The notes under the pieces: model-generated
What the model was told of the DNA's origin: nothing
The model's input: only the letters and a program-made list of their open reading frames with translations
The model's database searches: none
Position numbers and translations under genes: made by a program
In this document: positions 11,346-21,885 of the stretch, one piece after another
How positions within the stretch are numbered: the first letter of the stretch is position 1
Layout: every line of letters starts with the position of its first letter
Origin: Medicago truncatula
Lineage: Eukaryota; Streptophyta; Magnoliopsida; Fabales; Fabaceae
Reading direction: 5' to 3'
Assembly: GCF_003473485.1 (NCBI RefSeq)
Contig: NC_053046.1
Span: 33,743,332 to 33,807,331, forward strand
DNA length: 64,000 bases

Positions 11346-11529
11346 AATATGAGAATTACTTGCTCCTAAAGTTTCTCACTTATTAGTTGTGAACTTTATC
11401 TATAAATAGAGAGCTCACACAATGCATTCCATACACCGAAATTCACAGTTGATGCTTCCTGTGTTTTTCCTCTCTTCTCCCTCCTTCGACTTGTGTTGAC
11501 AAGTCCTTCTCCTTTTTCTACTCCTTTCT

Positions 11530-11700
11530 GTCCCTTCGGAATTAAGAGTATTCTTAAGACCATATAGTCCCTTGTCGGTTTATTGATCCTTCGGAATCAA
11601 TAATGGTCTTAAGAGCATAGTCCCTTCGATAATTCATTCTCTTCGGAACAAATAATGTTTTAAAGATCATAGTCCCTTTTCAGTATAATAAGAATGATCT
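11530..11700 (+). repeat. Degenerate tandem repeat 2 (cttcgg..ggtcttaagaccatagtccc)
   Basis: Four diverged units combine cccttcggaat, a short AT part, and ggtcttaagancatagtccc. Unit length is about 45 bases. Confidence 0.65.
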
Positions 11701-11749
11701 TAAACATATATATTCTTCTTCAATTCTTGAATAAGTTAGATGTTAGAAT

Positions 11750-11935
11750 GGTCGTAACACCATATTTTAGCGGTTGAAATACCATATTGATATTTGGAGA
11801 AGTTAAAAAATTAGAATGGTGGTAACACCATATTTGAGTGGTCTCAACACCATAATAGAGTGGTCATAGTACCATATTGGTTTCAGCATTAAAAGAGTGG
11901 TCTTAGTACCATATTGAAGGTGTAATTCTCGAACG
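11750..11935 (+). repeat. Degenerate tandem repeat 3 (gagtggtcttaacaccata)
   Basis: About six diverged copies of a 20-base core (gnnTggtcntaacaccata) separated by short spacers. Confidence 0.65.
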
Positions 11936-12079
11936 GTTTTCTACAGTGCAGTAGTTAACCGCACAGTTGCAGCTGAACTTGTTTTATCCTGGAGGCGGCG
12001 TGGTTGATAGTCTGTCTTGCACAATTTTGGGCAGTGCCACAAAACGTCTTAAAGAGAGCGACCTGGTCGTGACTCAACA

Positions 12080-14087
12080 CTTCGGTAGATAATAGAATTT
12101 AGAAATCCAAATACAATTTGGAAATCCAAAAACCAACATTACATTATACACTTCAAAAGCAACATTCACAATGATGTATGCATAAATCCTATTTATAGAG
12201 CATTATTCTTGTACGCTCCAACCATACCAATACTCTAACATAACATACAACTAACTTTAAGAGCGCTAATTTTGGTGGAAGAAGTCTCATAAAAGTTATT
12301 AGCGACACATATGAAATACGATAAAATTTATTTGGATCTAATTTTATCTCTATCTCGTGATAAGAGACGGATTTTTAGCATTTTAAAGACTGATTTAACC
12401 CGTTTATAATTTAAATTTTTTTAATAGCGATCTAAATATCATAACAAAATAATTGTTAGATGGATGGATTAGATCCAACCCATTAACAATTTTTCTATGT
12501 ATTAGATGAATTTATAATTGAATGTGAGTGATGGGCAACGGGACTCAATTGTCATCCTAAGATCATTAGGTTTGAATCATAAATATCATATATTCATGTT
12601 AACAAGTTATATATGATTATAAATGTTATGGTCCAACATTAGACAATGGTTATAGTTTCTGTCTCTCATATAGTAATAAATTTTCCCATTTAAAAACGGC
12701 GGCATTCAAAATTTAATTTCGTACCAAAAATACATTGTATCAACATAATTTATAATCAGCACCGCACCAGTAACATTTAGCATATGAGTATGAAATAACA
12801 TAGACATATACAGTTGGTAGTAGCTTTTAATTGTAATAAACACTGATAATAGCTTTTCATACATGTTCTTGTTATCATAGCTGTTCTGAGTTTAGACTAA
12901 ATTTGGCTCAGGGGAAACCCTACTCTTACATCTTACCAGAGTCAGTAGTACAGCATTATTGATTGAAACAAACTGAACTACTCATGCCGAACTCTATTAA
13001 TGTCCATGGTCCAATTTTCTGACATCACCATTTATTACTTCCCAACAAACACCATATTCCCTCCTATACAACTGCTTATACGGCACCACCCCCACACTTC
13101 TAGTCTATACTATCCCACCATTCTATAACTTGATTCAAAATACTAACATATATTGTAATCAATAAAGTTTATTCACATGTCTATAAATGTCACATAAATA
13201 ATGTTGCAAAAAGCAAATGATGTTACTTATACTATGTCTTGAATTTTTGTGTTCACTCAAAATTTTGAAACATATCTAAAATGATTAACTAACCAAAGTT
13301 TTGAAATGAATAGAAAAATACTAGACCAATGGTCCAATACGTGTAGTTTGGTTTCAATTTTGGAAGGACCAAAATTGATTATAGATGTATCTTCTCCCCT
13401 GTTGTGCTTTGGGATGGACACTACATTGTCAGTCAAACTAAACAAACACTATTGTTTCTACGGTGGCACTGCACCTTTACCAGACTCTACATTTTTCAGC
13501 TTTGAAAATATAGCGGTGGACACGAGAAAATAAAAGCAAATGTTTGACCTAACGTTGCCAAAGCCGTTACAAAAATGGATTTTGAGTGAAACTAATTTGA
13601 CTAAAATTAAGTTGAAAATAAATTATTTATATTTGGATACATTCAAATATAAAAAAGCACGTGTCACGATTAAGTGTTCCAAGTGTTGGACAATATTGAA
13701 GCATGGACACTTCTTCAATTAGGTATGTCCCAGTATTGGACAGATATGACATTGACACTTCTTTAATTAGGCGTGTCTTGGTATCGAAACGACACCATCC
13801 TGACAATTATAATTTCATTAAAATATATGATTTCTCAAATTATTAATCGGATCGAAATGTCGGTGTTAGTGTTGTATCGTATCAGTGTCCGTATCTGTAT
13901 CTATGCTTCGTGAAACAACAAATTAAAAGTACGTCACGAGCTTGCACTAGCAAGTAACACACTCAAAATCTATTAGACCTTTACAATCATCTTTTCCTCT
14001 TTCAAAGTAGAACCACATAACAAAAACACTAATCAATTAATAGGAGTATCTACCACTAATGTTACTTCAGGTTGGTTACACTCATTA
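12080..14087. other. Gene-free intergenic stretch
   Basis: No supported gene. 13673-13920 resembles a dispersed legume repeat (recurring tgtc..gacacttcttcaattagg and cggtgttagtgttgtatcg words). The short open frames at 13306-13722 have no recognisable protein features. Confidence 0.4.
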
Positions 14088-14097
14088 CTATTTAAAT
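14088..14097 (+). promoter_or_regulatory. TATA-like box of acyl-CoA ligase copy 2
   Basis: Reads ctatttaaat about 60 bases before the start codon, matching the position and context of the box before copy 1. Confidence 0.5.
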
Positions 14098-14155
14098 GTG
14101 ACGACTCAATGCAGTGCAGAGTGTACTAACCAGAACAAAAAACCATTCATATACA

Positions 14156-15847
14156 ATGGACCAGTTAACCAGAAACCAAGCAAATTCAACAGCTCTAACC
14201 CCACTCACCTTCTTAGAAAGAGCAGCCACTGTCTATGGCAACTCCATTTCAATCATATACAACAATACCTCATTCACTTGGTCTCAAACCCACAAAAGAT
14301 GTCTTCAACTTGCTTCATCACTTTCTTCCCTCGGCATCCAAAAAGGCGACGTCGTCTCCGTCCTTTCCCCCAACACTCCGGCCATGTATGAGCTTCATTT
14401 CTCCGTTCCAATGTCCGGCGCCATTCTCAATAACCTCAACTTCCGACTCGACCACAAAAGCCTCTCTGTTCTCCTCATCCATAGTGAATCGAAACTCATC
14501 TTTGTTGACATTCTCTCTCTTTCTCTTACACTCAACGCTCTCTCATTATTCCCAACAAACATCCAACAACCTAAGCTCGTCCTCATCATGGATGAAACCC
14601 TAGCACCAAACCAGATTCCTCCACTTCCAAAAAACGTAAACATTATCAACACCTATGAGGGTCTTGTAACAAAAGGTGATCCAAATTTCAAATGGATTCA
14701 ACCTAACTCAGAGTGGGATCCTATTACGTTAAACTACACCTCCGGAACGACTTCATCTCCGAAAGGTGTAGTGCATTGTCATAGAGCAACGTTCATTGTT
14801 TCCCTTGATTCACTCGTTGATTGGTCAGTTCCGGTTCAACCGGTTTTCTTGTGGACATTGCCTATGTTTCATTCTAATGGATGGAGCTACCCGTGGGCAA
14901 TGGCTGCAGTTGGAGGAATAAATATCTGCGCGCGTAGGATTGACGCGCCGACGATCTACCGTTTGATTGAGTCTCATGGTGTAACACACATGTGTGCTGC
15001 ACCGGTTGTGCTTAACATGCTGTCAAGTTTCAACAAAACTGAACCGTTAAAAAAACCGGTTCATGTTTTGACAGGAGGGTCTTCGCCACCGGCGACTATT
15101 CTCTGTCGTGCTGAGTTATTAGGGTTTGAGGTTAGTCATGGATATGGAATGACGGAGACATGTGGAGTGATAGTGTCGTGTGCTTGGAAGAGAGAATGGG
15201 ATAGGTTTCCGGCGACGGAGAGGGCGAGGATGAAGGCAAGGCAAGGTGTGAGGAGGGTGGGGGTGGCGGAGGTTGATGTGGTCGGACCCACTGGTGAAAG
15301 TGTAAAGAATGATGGTGTAACGGTTGGTGAAATCGTTGTAAAAGGTGCTTGTGTTATGCTTGGTTATTTAAAAGATGAATATGCCACGTGGCAGTGTATG
15401 AGAAAGGATGGTTGGTTTTACACGGGTGATGTTGGGGTTATACATAAGAATGGGTATATGGAGATTAAGGATAGGACAAAAGATGTGATAATAAGTGGTG
15501 GAGAGAATATGAGTAGTGTGGAGGTTGAGGCTGTTTTGTATATGCATCCGGCGGTTAAGGAGGCGGCGGTGGTGGCGAGGCCGGATGAGTTTTGGGGCGA
15601 GACGCCGTGTGCATTTGTGAGTTTGAATGACGAGTTGAAGGAAGAGGAGATACCGACGGAGAAGGAGGTTAAGGAGTTTTGTAGAGAGAAGTTGCCACAT
15701 TTTATGGTGCCTAAGACGGTTGTGTTTAAGGAGGAGTTGCCAAAGACTTCAACTGGAAAGATTCAAAAACATGTGCTTAGAAGGGTTGCTAGGGCTATGG
15801 GGTCCTTGCCAATACTACCACCACTACTACTTCCAAGTCGCATTTAA
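14156..15847 (+). CDS. Acyl-activating enzyme / acyl-CoA ligase, copy 2 (peroxisomal, SRI end)
   Basis: Intronless, 563 residues, nearly identical to copy 1 over its whole length. An in-frame ATG at 14114 would add 14 residues, but the start at 14156 is chosen because copies 1 and 3 begin at the matching M-x-QL. ANL motifs are complete: YTSGTTSSPKG (194-204), HGYGMTETCG (328-337), YTGD, the hinge KDRTKDVIISGGEN and PKTSTGK with the catalytic lysine near 534. It ends in SRI, a plausible PTS1. The A5 motif keeps the usual Tyr and Thr that copy 1 has lost, so this copy looks the more conventional of the two. Expected reaction: ATP-dependent CoA thioester formation on a short or medium carboxylic acid; the actual substrate cannot be told. 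Confidence 0.94.
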   Translation: MDQLTRNQANSTALTPLTFLERAATVYGNSISIIYNNTSFTWSQTHKRCLQLASSLSSLGIQKGDVVSVLSPNTPAMYELHFSVPMSGAILNNLNFRLDHKSLSVLLIHSESKLIFVDILSLSLTLNALSLFPTNIQQPKLVLIMDETLAPNQIPPLPKNVNIINTYEGLVTKGDPNFKWIQPNSEWDPITLNYTSGTTSSPKGVVHCHRATFIVSLDSLVDWSVPVQPVFLWTLPMFHSNGWSYPWAMAAVGGINICARRIDAPTIYRLIESHGVTHMCAAPVVLNMLSSFNKTEPLKKPVHVLTGGSSPPATILCRAELLGFEVSHGYGMTETCGVIVSCAWKREWDRFPATERARMKARQGVRRVGVAEVDVVGPTGESVKNDGVTVGEIVVKGACVMLGYLKDEYATWQCMRKDGWFYTGDVGVIHKNGYMEIKDRTKDVIISGGENMSSVEVEAVLYMHPAVKEAAVVARPDEFWGETPCAFVSLNDELKEEEIPTEKEVKEFCREKLPHFMVPKTVVFKEELPKTSTGKIQKHVLRRVARAMGSLPILPPLLLPSRI

Positions 15848-16384
15848 TCATGCAACATGCTTCCCAATTCCCATTAATGATTTATGCATTTTTGAGATGA
15901 AGAGGGAGAGAATGAGAGAGTATAATGTGGTATGCTGCTGGTTAAGATGGTCTAAAATGGCTCATCAAATTTGATTTATTTCTATATTATTTCAAAGCTA
16001 ATACGTAGGTTTTTTTTTCTTCTTGTATGTATCTTCATGATTCAAGCATTTATATTTTATACCAACTATAGTTTGTGTTTACTTCTTGTATGGGTCTATT
16101 ATTTTAAGGTTGGTGAGATGCAAATTAGACAGATAGTTGCAAGTCTTGGTCCATATGTCTATTTATATGCTTGTGGTATTTATTGACTGATGTGATAACA
16201 CATTTTTGTAATGGAATGTTACAATACATCATGGTACATCCTTAAAAAAACCACATCATAATACATGTGTAAAACATCTTTATGGAAATATGATATGGTA
16301 AGCACACATTAAATTATTATAAACTTTTTTGACAACCAAATAAAAAGAATCATGTTACATAGATTAAATTATTATAAATTTTTG
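15848..16384. other. 3' flank of acyl-CoA ligase copy 2
   Basis: Probably contains the 3' UTR. Short open frames to 16186 (low-complexity, Tyr/Phe-rich) have no support as genes. Confidence 0.35.
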
Positions 16385-16556
16385 CCTCCTAAGTTTTAAA
16401 ATGTTGCAATTTTGGTAAAGATAAGGGGTCAAAAAACTTAATTATCTTATATTAGGGGTCAAAAGAGCATATTTTCCTAAACATGAGAATCATTTTTGCC
16501 ACTTTTTTAATAGGGGATCAAAATCGCAACATTTTGAAACTTAGGGGACGAAAAGT
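16385..16556. mobile_element. Small foldback MITE
   Basis: The left arm cctcctaagttttaaaatg and the right arm cattttgaaacttaggggac are inverted copies, with nested tgcaattttgg / caaaatcgcaac. Superfamily unclear. Confidence 0.5.
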
Positions 16557-16982
16557 ACAGTTTAACTTAAAAAAAATTTGTTAACCAATAAAATATATGT
16601 GCTAATTTTGAAAAAATAAAATATGTGGTATAAGTATCACGTTTATTTATTGCTTCAAAAAAAGTATCACCTTTTTTTTTTTGGTAAGAAAAAGTATCAC
16701 CTTTATCATTAAGGGTTTAATTAGAATACACCACCATTATTCCAAAAAATAATACACCCTTACTGTACAATTATTTTATGCATGTATTAAATCATGTGTT
16801 GTCAAGTCAGTTCATAATTTAATTTTTTAAAAGGGGAGTAATTTAACTCATACCAATAATTAAATCATGTGTTCTCTCCACCAAACCATTAAGTAGAAAC
16901 CACTTTGTCATGTACCGTAAACTACTAAACTCTACAACATGTATGTTTCGGGAAAATCCACAACAAATAATTCGCTAGAAAT

Positions 16983-17153
16983 AACACTATTGTTTTATAT
17001 CCAGAAGTCCTAGTTCAACTGATAAAATGTCGAAATTATTAGGCCGGATGCTATGACCGGAGTTCGAACCCCGATACCTCCACTTATGTGTGTGTGAATT
17101 TATAATGGCTTTGTCATTTCATCTATCTACAAAAAAAACACTATTGTTTTATA
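16983..17153 (+). mobile_element. tRNA-derived SINE with 17-bp target duplication
   Basis: The body at about 17000-17136 has box A (ctagttcaactgataaaatg) and box B (gagttcgaacccc) at tRNA spacing and ends in a short A run. Flanks 16983-16999 and 17137-17153 both read aacactattgttttata, a perfect target-site duplication. Same family, on the minus strand, at about 52228-52360. Confidence 0.85.
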
Positions 17154-17469
17154 AATACTTAGGCAGCACTGTCTAAGTATAAAATAAGCGATAAAGTTGG
17201 TTTGAGAGTGTTCCTCCATAGTATTATCTTCTTTAGTTTCTTTAAATTGGAATCAAGAGCAATTTTTTTCTTTCTAAAAGTTCCAATTATATCATCTAAT
17301 CTATAACTCACATAATAGAATTAAAATAATTGGTTTGTTAATATTGATGAAAACTAAGATCCACAAGTAGAGTTAAGGAATTCATGACAAGGTCAAGATT
17401 AAAGAAGAATAAGGAGACTTCGAATAAAGAAGTCCATCATCATTTCTAACCCAAGACTATTCTATAAGA

Positions 17470-17880
17470 ATCAGATAAATTATATGGTACACTCAATCAT
17501 TTAAGTGTATTGGTACATCAAATCATTAAATTAATAGTTCAATGAATTATTTTTTGTAGGAAAAAATTATTTTCTATCACCTATAATTATAATAACTAAA
17601 TCTTATTTACCAAAAACGTCAACGCAATAAAATTTGATTTTTGTGAATTCTTATTACTCATGATAGAGAATTTTGATTATTTTTTACAATAAAATGTAAA
17701 AAAAATTAGTATGATTTTTATAAAAAATGAAATGATATTTTTTCTTATAAAATGATATTTTCTGAAATATATATGTCAACAAACACCTATTTTCTTCATA
17801 AAAAATGATAGTTAATTTATAAAAATTGCAAGCGAGAGTACCGGTACACCGTAATTTGCGGGTGTACCGTAGAAGTTCCC
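17470..17880. mobile_element. About 400-bp TIR element, copy B
   Basis: Homologous to 5734-6132 along its whole length, same orientation on the plus strand. Right end gggtgtaccgtagaagttccc. The left TIR is partly decayed. It overlaps a meaningless minus-strand frame at 17684-17992. Confidence 0.6.
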
Positions 17881-18184
17881 AATTAGAAATTTTTCCACTT
17901 GACTTCACAATGGTATAAGTAAGCCAAGTGGGAAAATTTCTAATTACCTTCCTTCCTACTTGAGCGCCCTTCAAATTTTCAATTTTATCCATTTTTAAAT
18001 TGTGAAATATGAATCGTATTTTGGATTTTTTGGATCATTAAATCTCATAAAATTTTATCCTGTGTTTAAATTTTGTATATTGTTGTTGCCACTACAAGAA
18101 AGTTTACTCATGTGTCTACAAGAAAGTTTAAATTTTGCAAGACAAGGTGATTCACTAGGCGAACAGAAGCAAGCTCGGAGCAAA

Positions 18185-19171
18185 TGACTCTAGACAGTTG
18201 TAGGGATGATGAAAGATCAAATTCGCTAGTACCATACGACCCCAGGACCACTCATTAACTATGTTGAGGGTCCGTTGAGGCTCTGGAAATATCAGCCCTA
18301 TATGTTTGTTTCTCTAGTCACTGAATAATATGCATTCGATCTAATATAGTAAGAAAGTATGTATGCAACACCTCTGGTGGTAAACTCTGTCATTCTCCCT
18401 CCCAACTACATTTTCCAATTGGATTCCTTATTGAGATGATCCTCAAATATTTTCTTCAACCAAGCAAATCCAATGTGAGCACCCTTCATGTTCTTATGCA
18501 GTAGCAACATCAACTTCATCAACACCAAGAAACTCAATCATAAGCATAGCACATTTCTCATGGGACAATTAAGCCATATGATTAACCAACTTGTCAAGTG
18601 TTAGGATGTGTATAAGACATGACACATCACTTAGCGTGATGGTCATCTCACTAATTGGTAGGTGGAAGCTTCGAGTCTCCTCATGCCACCACTCATCCAG
18701 CATTGTACATAGGCTTGAATTCACACTCATGAAAGGTGTCACAAGAAGTGAAGCAAGACTGGAAGCATGCACAATATTCCAAAATCCAATCTAGAAGCAT
18801 CTTAGACGTGGCAACTCCAAAACACTTATCTTCTTGTCATGTCTAATGCATTGGAGTACACGTTCACGACTCTAAAATACAAAAAATAGTTAAATAAATG
18901 TAAATTAAAATAATCACATGAATTTGAAAATCATTTGAATTTGACTAAGATAATTATACTATTCGTCATCCTGAACCTTGTACTGCTGCTCAGGCATGTA
19001 GGGTCAACCACTTGTGATAGGCCCGTATGCAAGGCGGTGCTCGTCTGTGAGGTTTGTATCACATTGTAGCGCCTATCCCTACATTGACCCCTTTTAGAAA
19101 GAGGATTTGTCGCAGTATTCTCTTTGGGTACGCTGCTAGTTTGGGTTGGCTTGCCTAGCCTTAGCTTATCT
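18185..19171 (-). pseudogene. Plant mobile domain (MAIN/MAIL-like, transposon-related) pseudogene
   Basis: Conceptual minus-strand translation gives successive blocks typical of plant mobile domain proteins: an N-terminal stretch starting MADNLDKLRLGKP (near 19170), LDEWWHEETRSFHLPISEMT and ITLSDVSCLIHI (18590-18700), FLGVDEVDV then KGAHIGFAWLKKIFEDHL (18430-18520), and NEWSWGRMVLANL (18215-18260). The blocks lie in different frames, with stops and frameshifts between them (for example after DVATA, and a stop near 18790). The gene cannot encode the full domain. Such domains occur in MuDR-type transposons and in domesticated MAIN-like proteins; which of these this derives from is not decidable here. 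Confidence 0.7.
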
Positions 19172-20275
19172 AGGTTGTCAGCCATATCTACGTAACATGC
19201 AACTAGAAAGAAAAAAAACAATGGAATTTTTTTTGAGACATTTCATCAAACACTTGGAACACAAAATATATATACTTTGTTCCTTGTGTTATTTCAATTT
19301 TCAAACCACCATGTTGCACTTAAACTTGGTTTAAACTACATTCACAAGAAAAACCCTATTAGTTTTCCATGCTTCCTACATAATTCAAATTATATAATTT
19401 GAAAAACGTAAAACTTGTTAAAAAAAACTCCATTTTTTTAGATTTTATAATCCAAAATAGGGTGGCTGACAAGGTTGGAGGGTGGAAAAAGTAAACTCAA
19501 TATCACAGGCATATAACTAGACATATGGACCAAGACAAGGAAGTGTAAAATATGTATCTTATACCACCCATAAAATAACAAGACCATTTACATGCAAGTC
19601 TTTTCAAGTAAGTTCAATTAGGCTGTTTCTTTTCCCACCATCCTCTCTTCTTGCTCACCCTCCAGTATTCTAAAATGTCCTTGAGATTTTCAGATTATAT
19701 AATCTAAAATGAAGGTTTCCCTTTTTTTTTTTTTTTAATGGAAAAATGCTTCTTTTTTTTGACCGATTCAGATTATAAAATCTGAAAGTTCTTGTTTTTT
19801 CAGATTATAAAATTTGAAGGTCCCTATACACCCTCTTGAGTAAATAAATCACATGAAAAACTTATTTGGATTATATATAATTCGAACCGTATCACTGATC
19901 CAGTGTGTTCATTGTATTTCAAGTCATTGTCCGTTGTGTTCCAGTCGAAAAATTGGTTTTCCGGCTACATAATCGGATTGCATTATGTCTTGGTTCGCTT
20001 TTGGCTCTCTTTATCTTGCTTATCTAATATGTTTGCCTTGAAATTCTGACACTTTATTTGTTATTAAGCTCAAAGTCATACACACTTGAAAGAAAATAGA
20101 TGAAAATATCATAGTTGGTTTTATCTCGATTATCTATTACCTCTTTTCTATAGCTTAGACGATGATTTTAAATAGTGTATCCAAAAAACGGGAAAATTAT
20201 CGTCTTAGATATAGGAAACTCTTGCTTACAAGACGATTGGAAACTGATCCCTAAACCCTTGGGAAAAATTTTCAA
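19172..20275. other. Gene-free stretch with recurring cagattatataatctga palindromes
   Basis: Palindromic or near-palindromic words of the form cagattatataatctga occur near 19438, 19688, 19768 and 19800. No gene seen; open frames here are short and low-complexity. Confidence 0.45.
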
Positions 20276-20787
20276 GGTTTAGTGGATGTTTATTTCCTGG
20301 ATGCAAAGGGTACTCCCCATAATAACTTTCCCAGGAAAGCATAATGAGAATTTTACTCATAAGAATTTTTTAAGAAAAGTGTTTGGTTGCCTATTTTTAT
20401 TCCTAGGATTTTTTTCAAAGAAGTGGACGGTTACATTGATAAACCTTACGTCTCATTACTCAAAAAAATGGGTACGGTTATGTTAATTTTTACAACGTGG
20501 GAACATGTACAATGTTAAAATGTGGATATGTATGAGTTTTGATTAAGAACGTGGGCTCTCTTTTCCTGGAAATGTAATTTTCCCATCCCTTTTTCATGGA
20601 AATAAAAATGACTATAATGATACTACCAAAAAAAAAAAAAGACTAGAATGTGAGTTAAGTAGATCCGTGGGTATTAATTATTCCTAGGTATATTATTTTT
20701 GTTCCTTTCTACCAAACACATGAATTCTTTTTTCCCAATCTCTATTGAAATGTGTTTTTTTATCTCCGAAACAAACGTCCCCTAAAG
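20276..20787. mobile_element. Probable MITE with degenerate TIRs
   Basis: The left end tttagtggatgtttatttcc and the right end, reverse-complemented, tttaggggacgtttgtttcg are similar. Internal ttcctggaaa and ttcccaggaaa words are inverted relative to each other. No coding region. Confidence 0.45.
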
Positions 20788-21310
20788 TACATTTCACAAC
20801 AACGGTTGAAAAGAAAAATTGTTGTTGTATAAAAATAAAAATAAAAATTGATCAGGTTTTATGTCACGTGTTTGATTTTAATTTTAGAGGGTTAAAAGTA
20901 ATTTTAAAAGTTGTAAAATAAATTTTATCATATTTAAAGGAGAATGGATTTTGTTTGTGGAATAGATTATACACTTGTGAAGCTATAATTTGTAGATTTG
21001 TTGTTTTTGGCTTATGCAATTGATTTTAATTTTAAATTTACTTTTAAATTCATTTTTACATAAATACATCCCAAACATAAATCGTTTATCTTTAATTTTC
21101 TCTAAATCAATTCAATCAAAATTAAATTATAATAATTAATTTTTCTTTCACATGTTACATCCGGTTTTTGATGGAAGATGGTGATGTGTTGTGGTCAATA
21201 TTATTTACAACATTCGTATCACCAGAATGTTTAATTTTTTTGACTGAAAGAAAAGAATTCTAATCCCCAACAAAAACAAGAAAAAACTAGAAATTATTAG
21301 TAAAAAAGCC
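20788..21310. other. Gene-free AT-rich stretch
   Basis: Nothing recognisable on either strand. Confidence 0.4.
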
Positions 21311-21313
21311 TAA

Positions 21314-21469
21314 GAGTGTATTTGGATGGAGAAATGTTTTGAGGGAATGTAATGTTTTGAAGGAATTCAACTATTTTAAGGTAAATTCTATTATTTGAAT
21401 TCAACTCAAAGTAGTTGAATTCCCTCAAAACATTACATTCCCTCAAGATTTCCACATCCAAACACACTC
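21314..21469. mobile_element. Tourist/Harbinger-type MITE
   Basis: Two nearly palindromic arms of about 60 bp: GAGTGTATTTGGATG on the left, CATCCAAACACACTC on the right, then aatgttttgagggaatgt against acattccctcaaaacatt. Flanked by taa at 21311-21313 and 21470-21472, the 3-bp duplication typical of PIF/Harbinger elements. Confidence 0.8.
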
Positions 21470-21472
21470 TAA

Positions 21473-21885
21473 GGAAAAACACAAACAACTTTAAATTCTG
21501 GAGTCATAGAGATAAAACACTTATTGTCGTCATCACATAAAGTGTACTACTTCCGTTTTTAAATATAAACAAAATTTATTTTTTAAATTTATTCATTTAA
21601 TAATGTATATAGTTCATATTATTAATCACATAAATCATTAAACGAATTAGTCTAAAAAATTAATTTTACGAGTACAAAATGACAAACCCACACTGACTGT
21701 CACATAATGACATAAACATGATGAATAGGAAGAATCGTGCAATACTCGACAACACATTTTTTATTTATTGTTCATTGTATTCATTTGTTCAACATCTTAT
21801 GAATTTAAGGCATAGATTCATTTCATAGTACAATCACTATGTACTTTGGACCCACCTTGGCTTGGCAATACAAAATTCCCTACAT
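21473..21885. other. 3' flank of acyl-CoA ligase copy 3
   Basis: A Stowaway-like decayed fragment near 21545-21680 (ctacttccgtttttaaatataaac), then probable 3' UTR. No gene. Confidence 0.35.

Larger units (their letters stand above)
10858..12079 (+). mobile_element. Probable LTR of a retrotransposon, solo or truncated
   Basis: Begins TGTTGGAACATG and could end ..GACTCAACA. It contains a ccacatcgg motif near 10957, a TATA-like tttatatagtg near 10986, and a long leader with three consecutive families of degenerate tandem repeats (11150-11345, 11530-11700, 11750-11935). The 3' part (ggaggcggcgtgg.. to gagcgacctggtcgtgactc) is GC-richer. No target duplication or coding region was found, so the limits are approximate and the LTR assignment is inference from architecture. 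Confidence 0.45.

Noticed and set aside
11532-11545. gtcccttcgg resembling the start of U6 snRNA
   Set aside because: It recurs as part of a tandem repeat and is not followed by U6 sequence.
14114-14155. Longer N-terminus for ligase copy 2
   Set aside because: The extra 14 residues are absent in copies 1 and 3, which start at the matching methionine, and the segment corresponds to the leader of copy 1.
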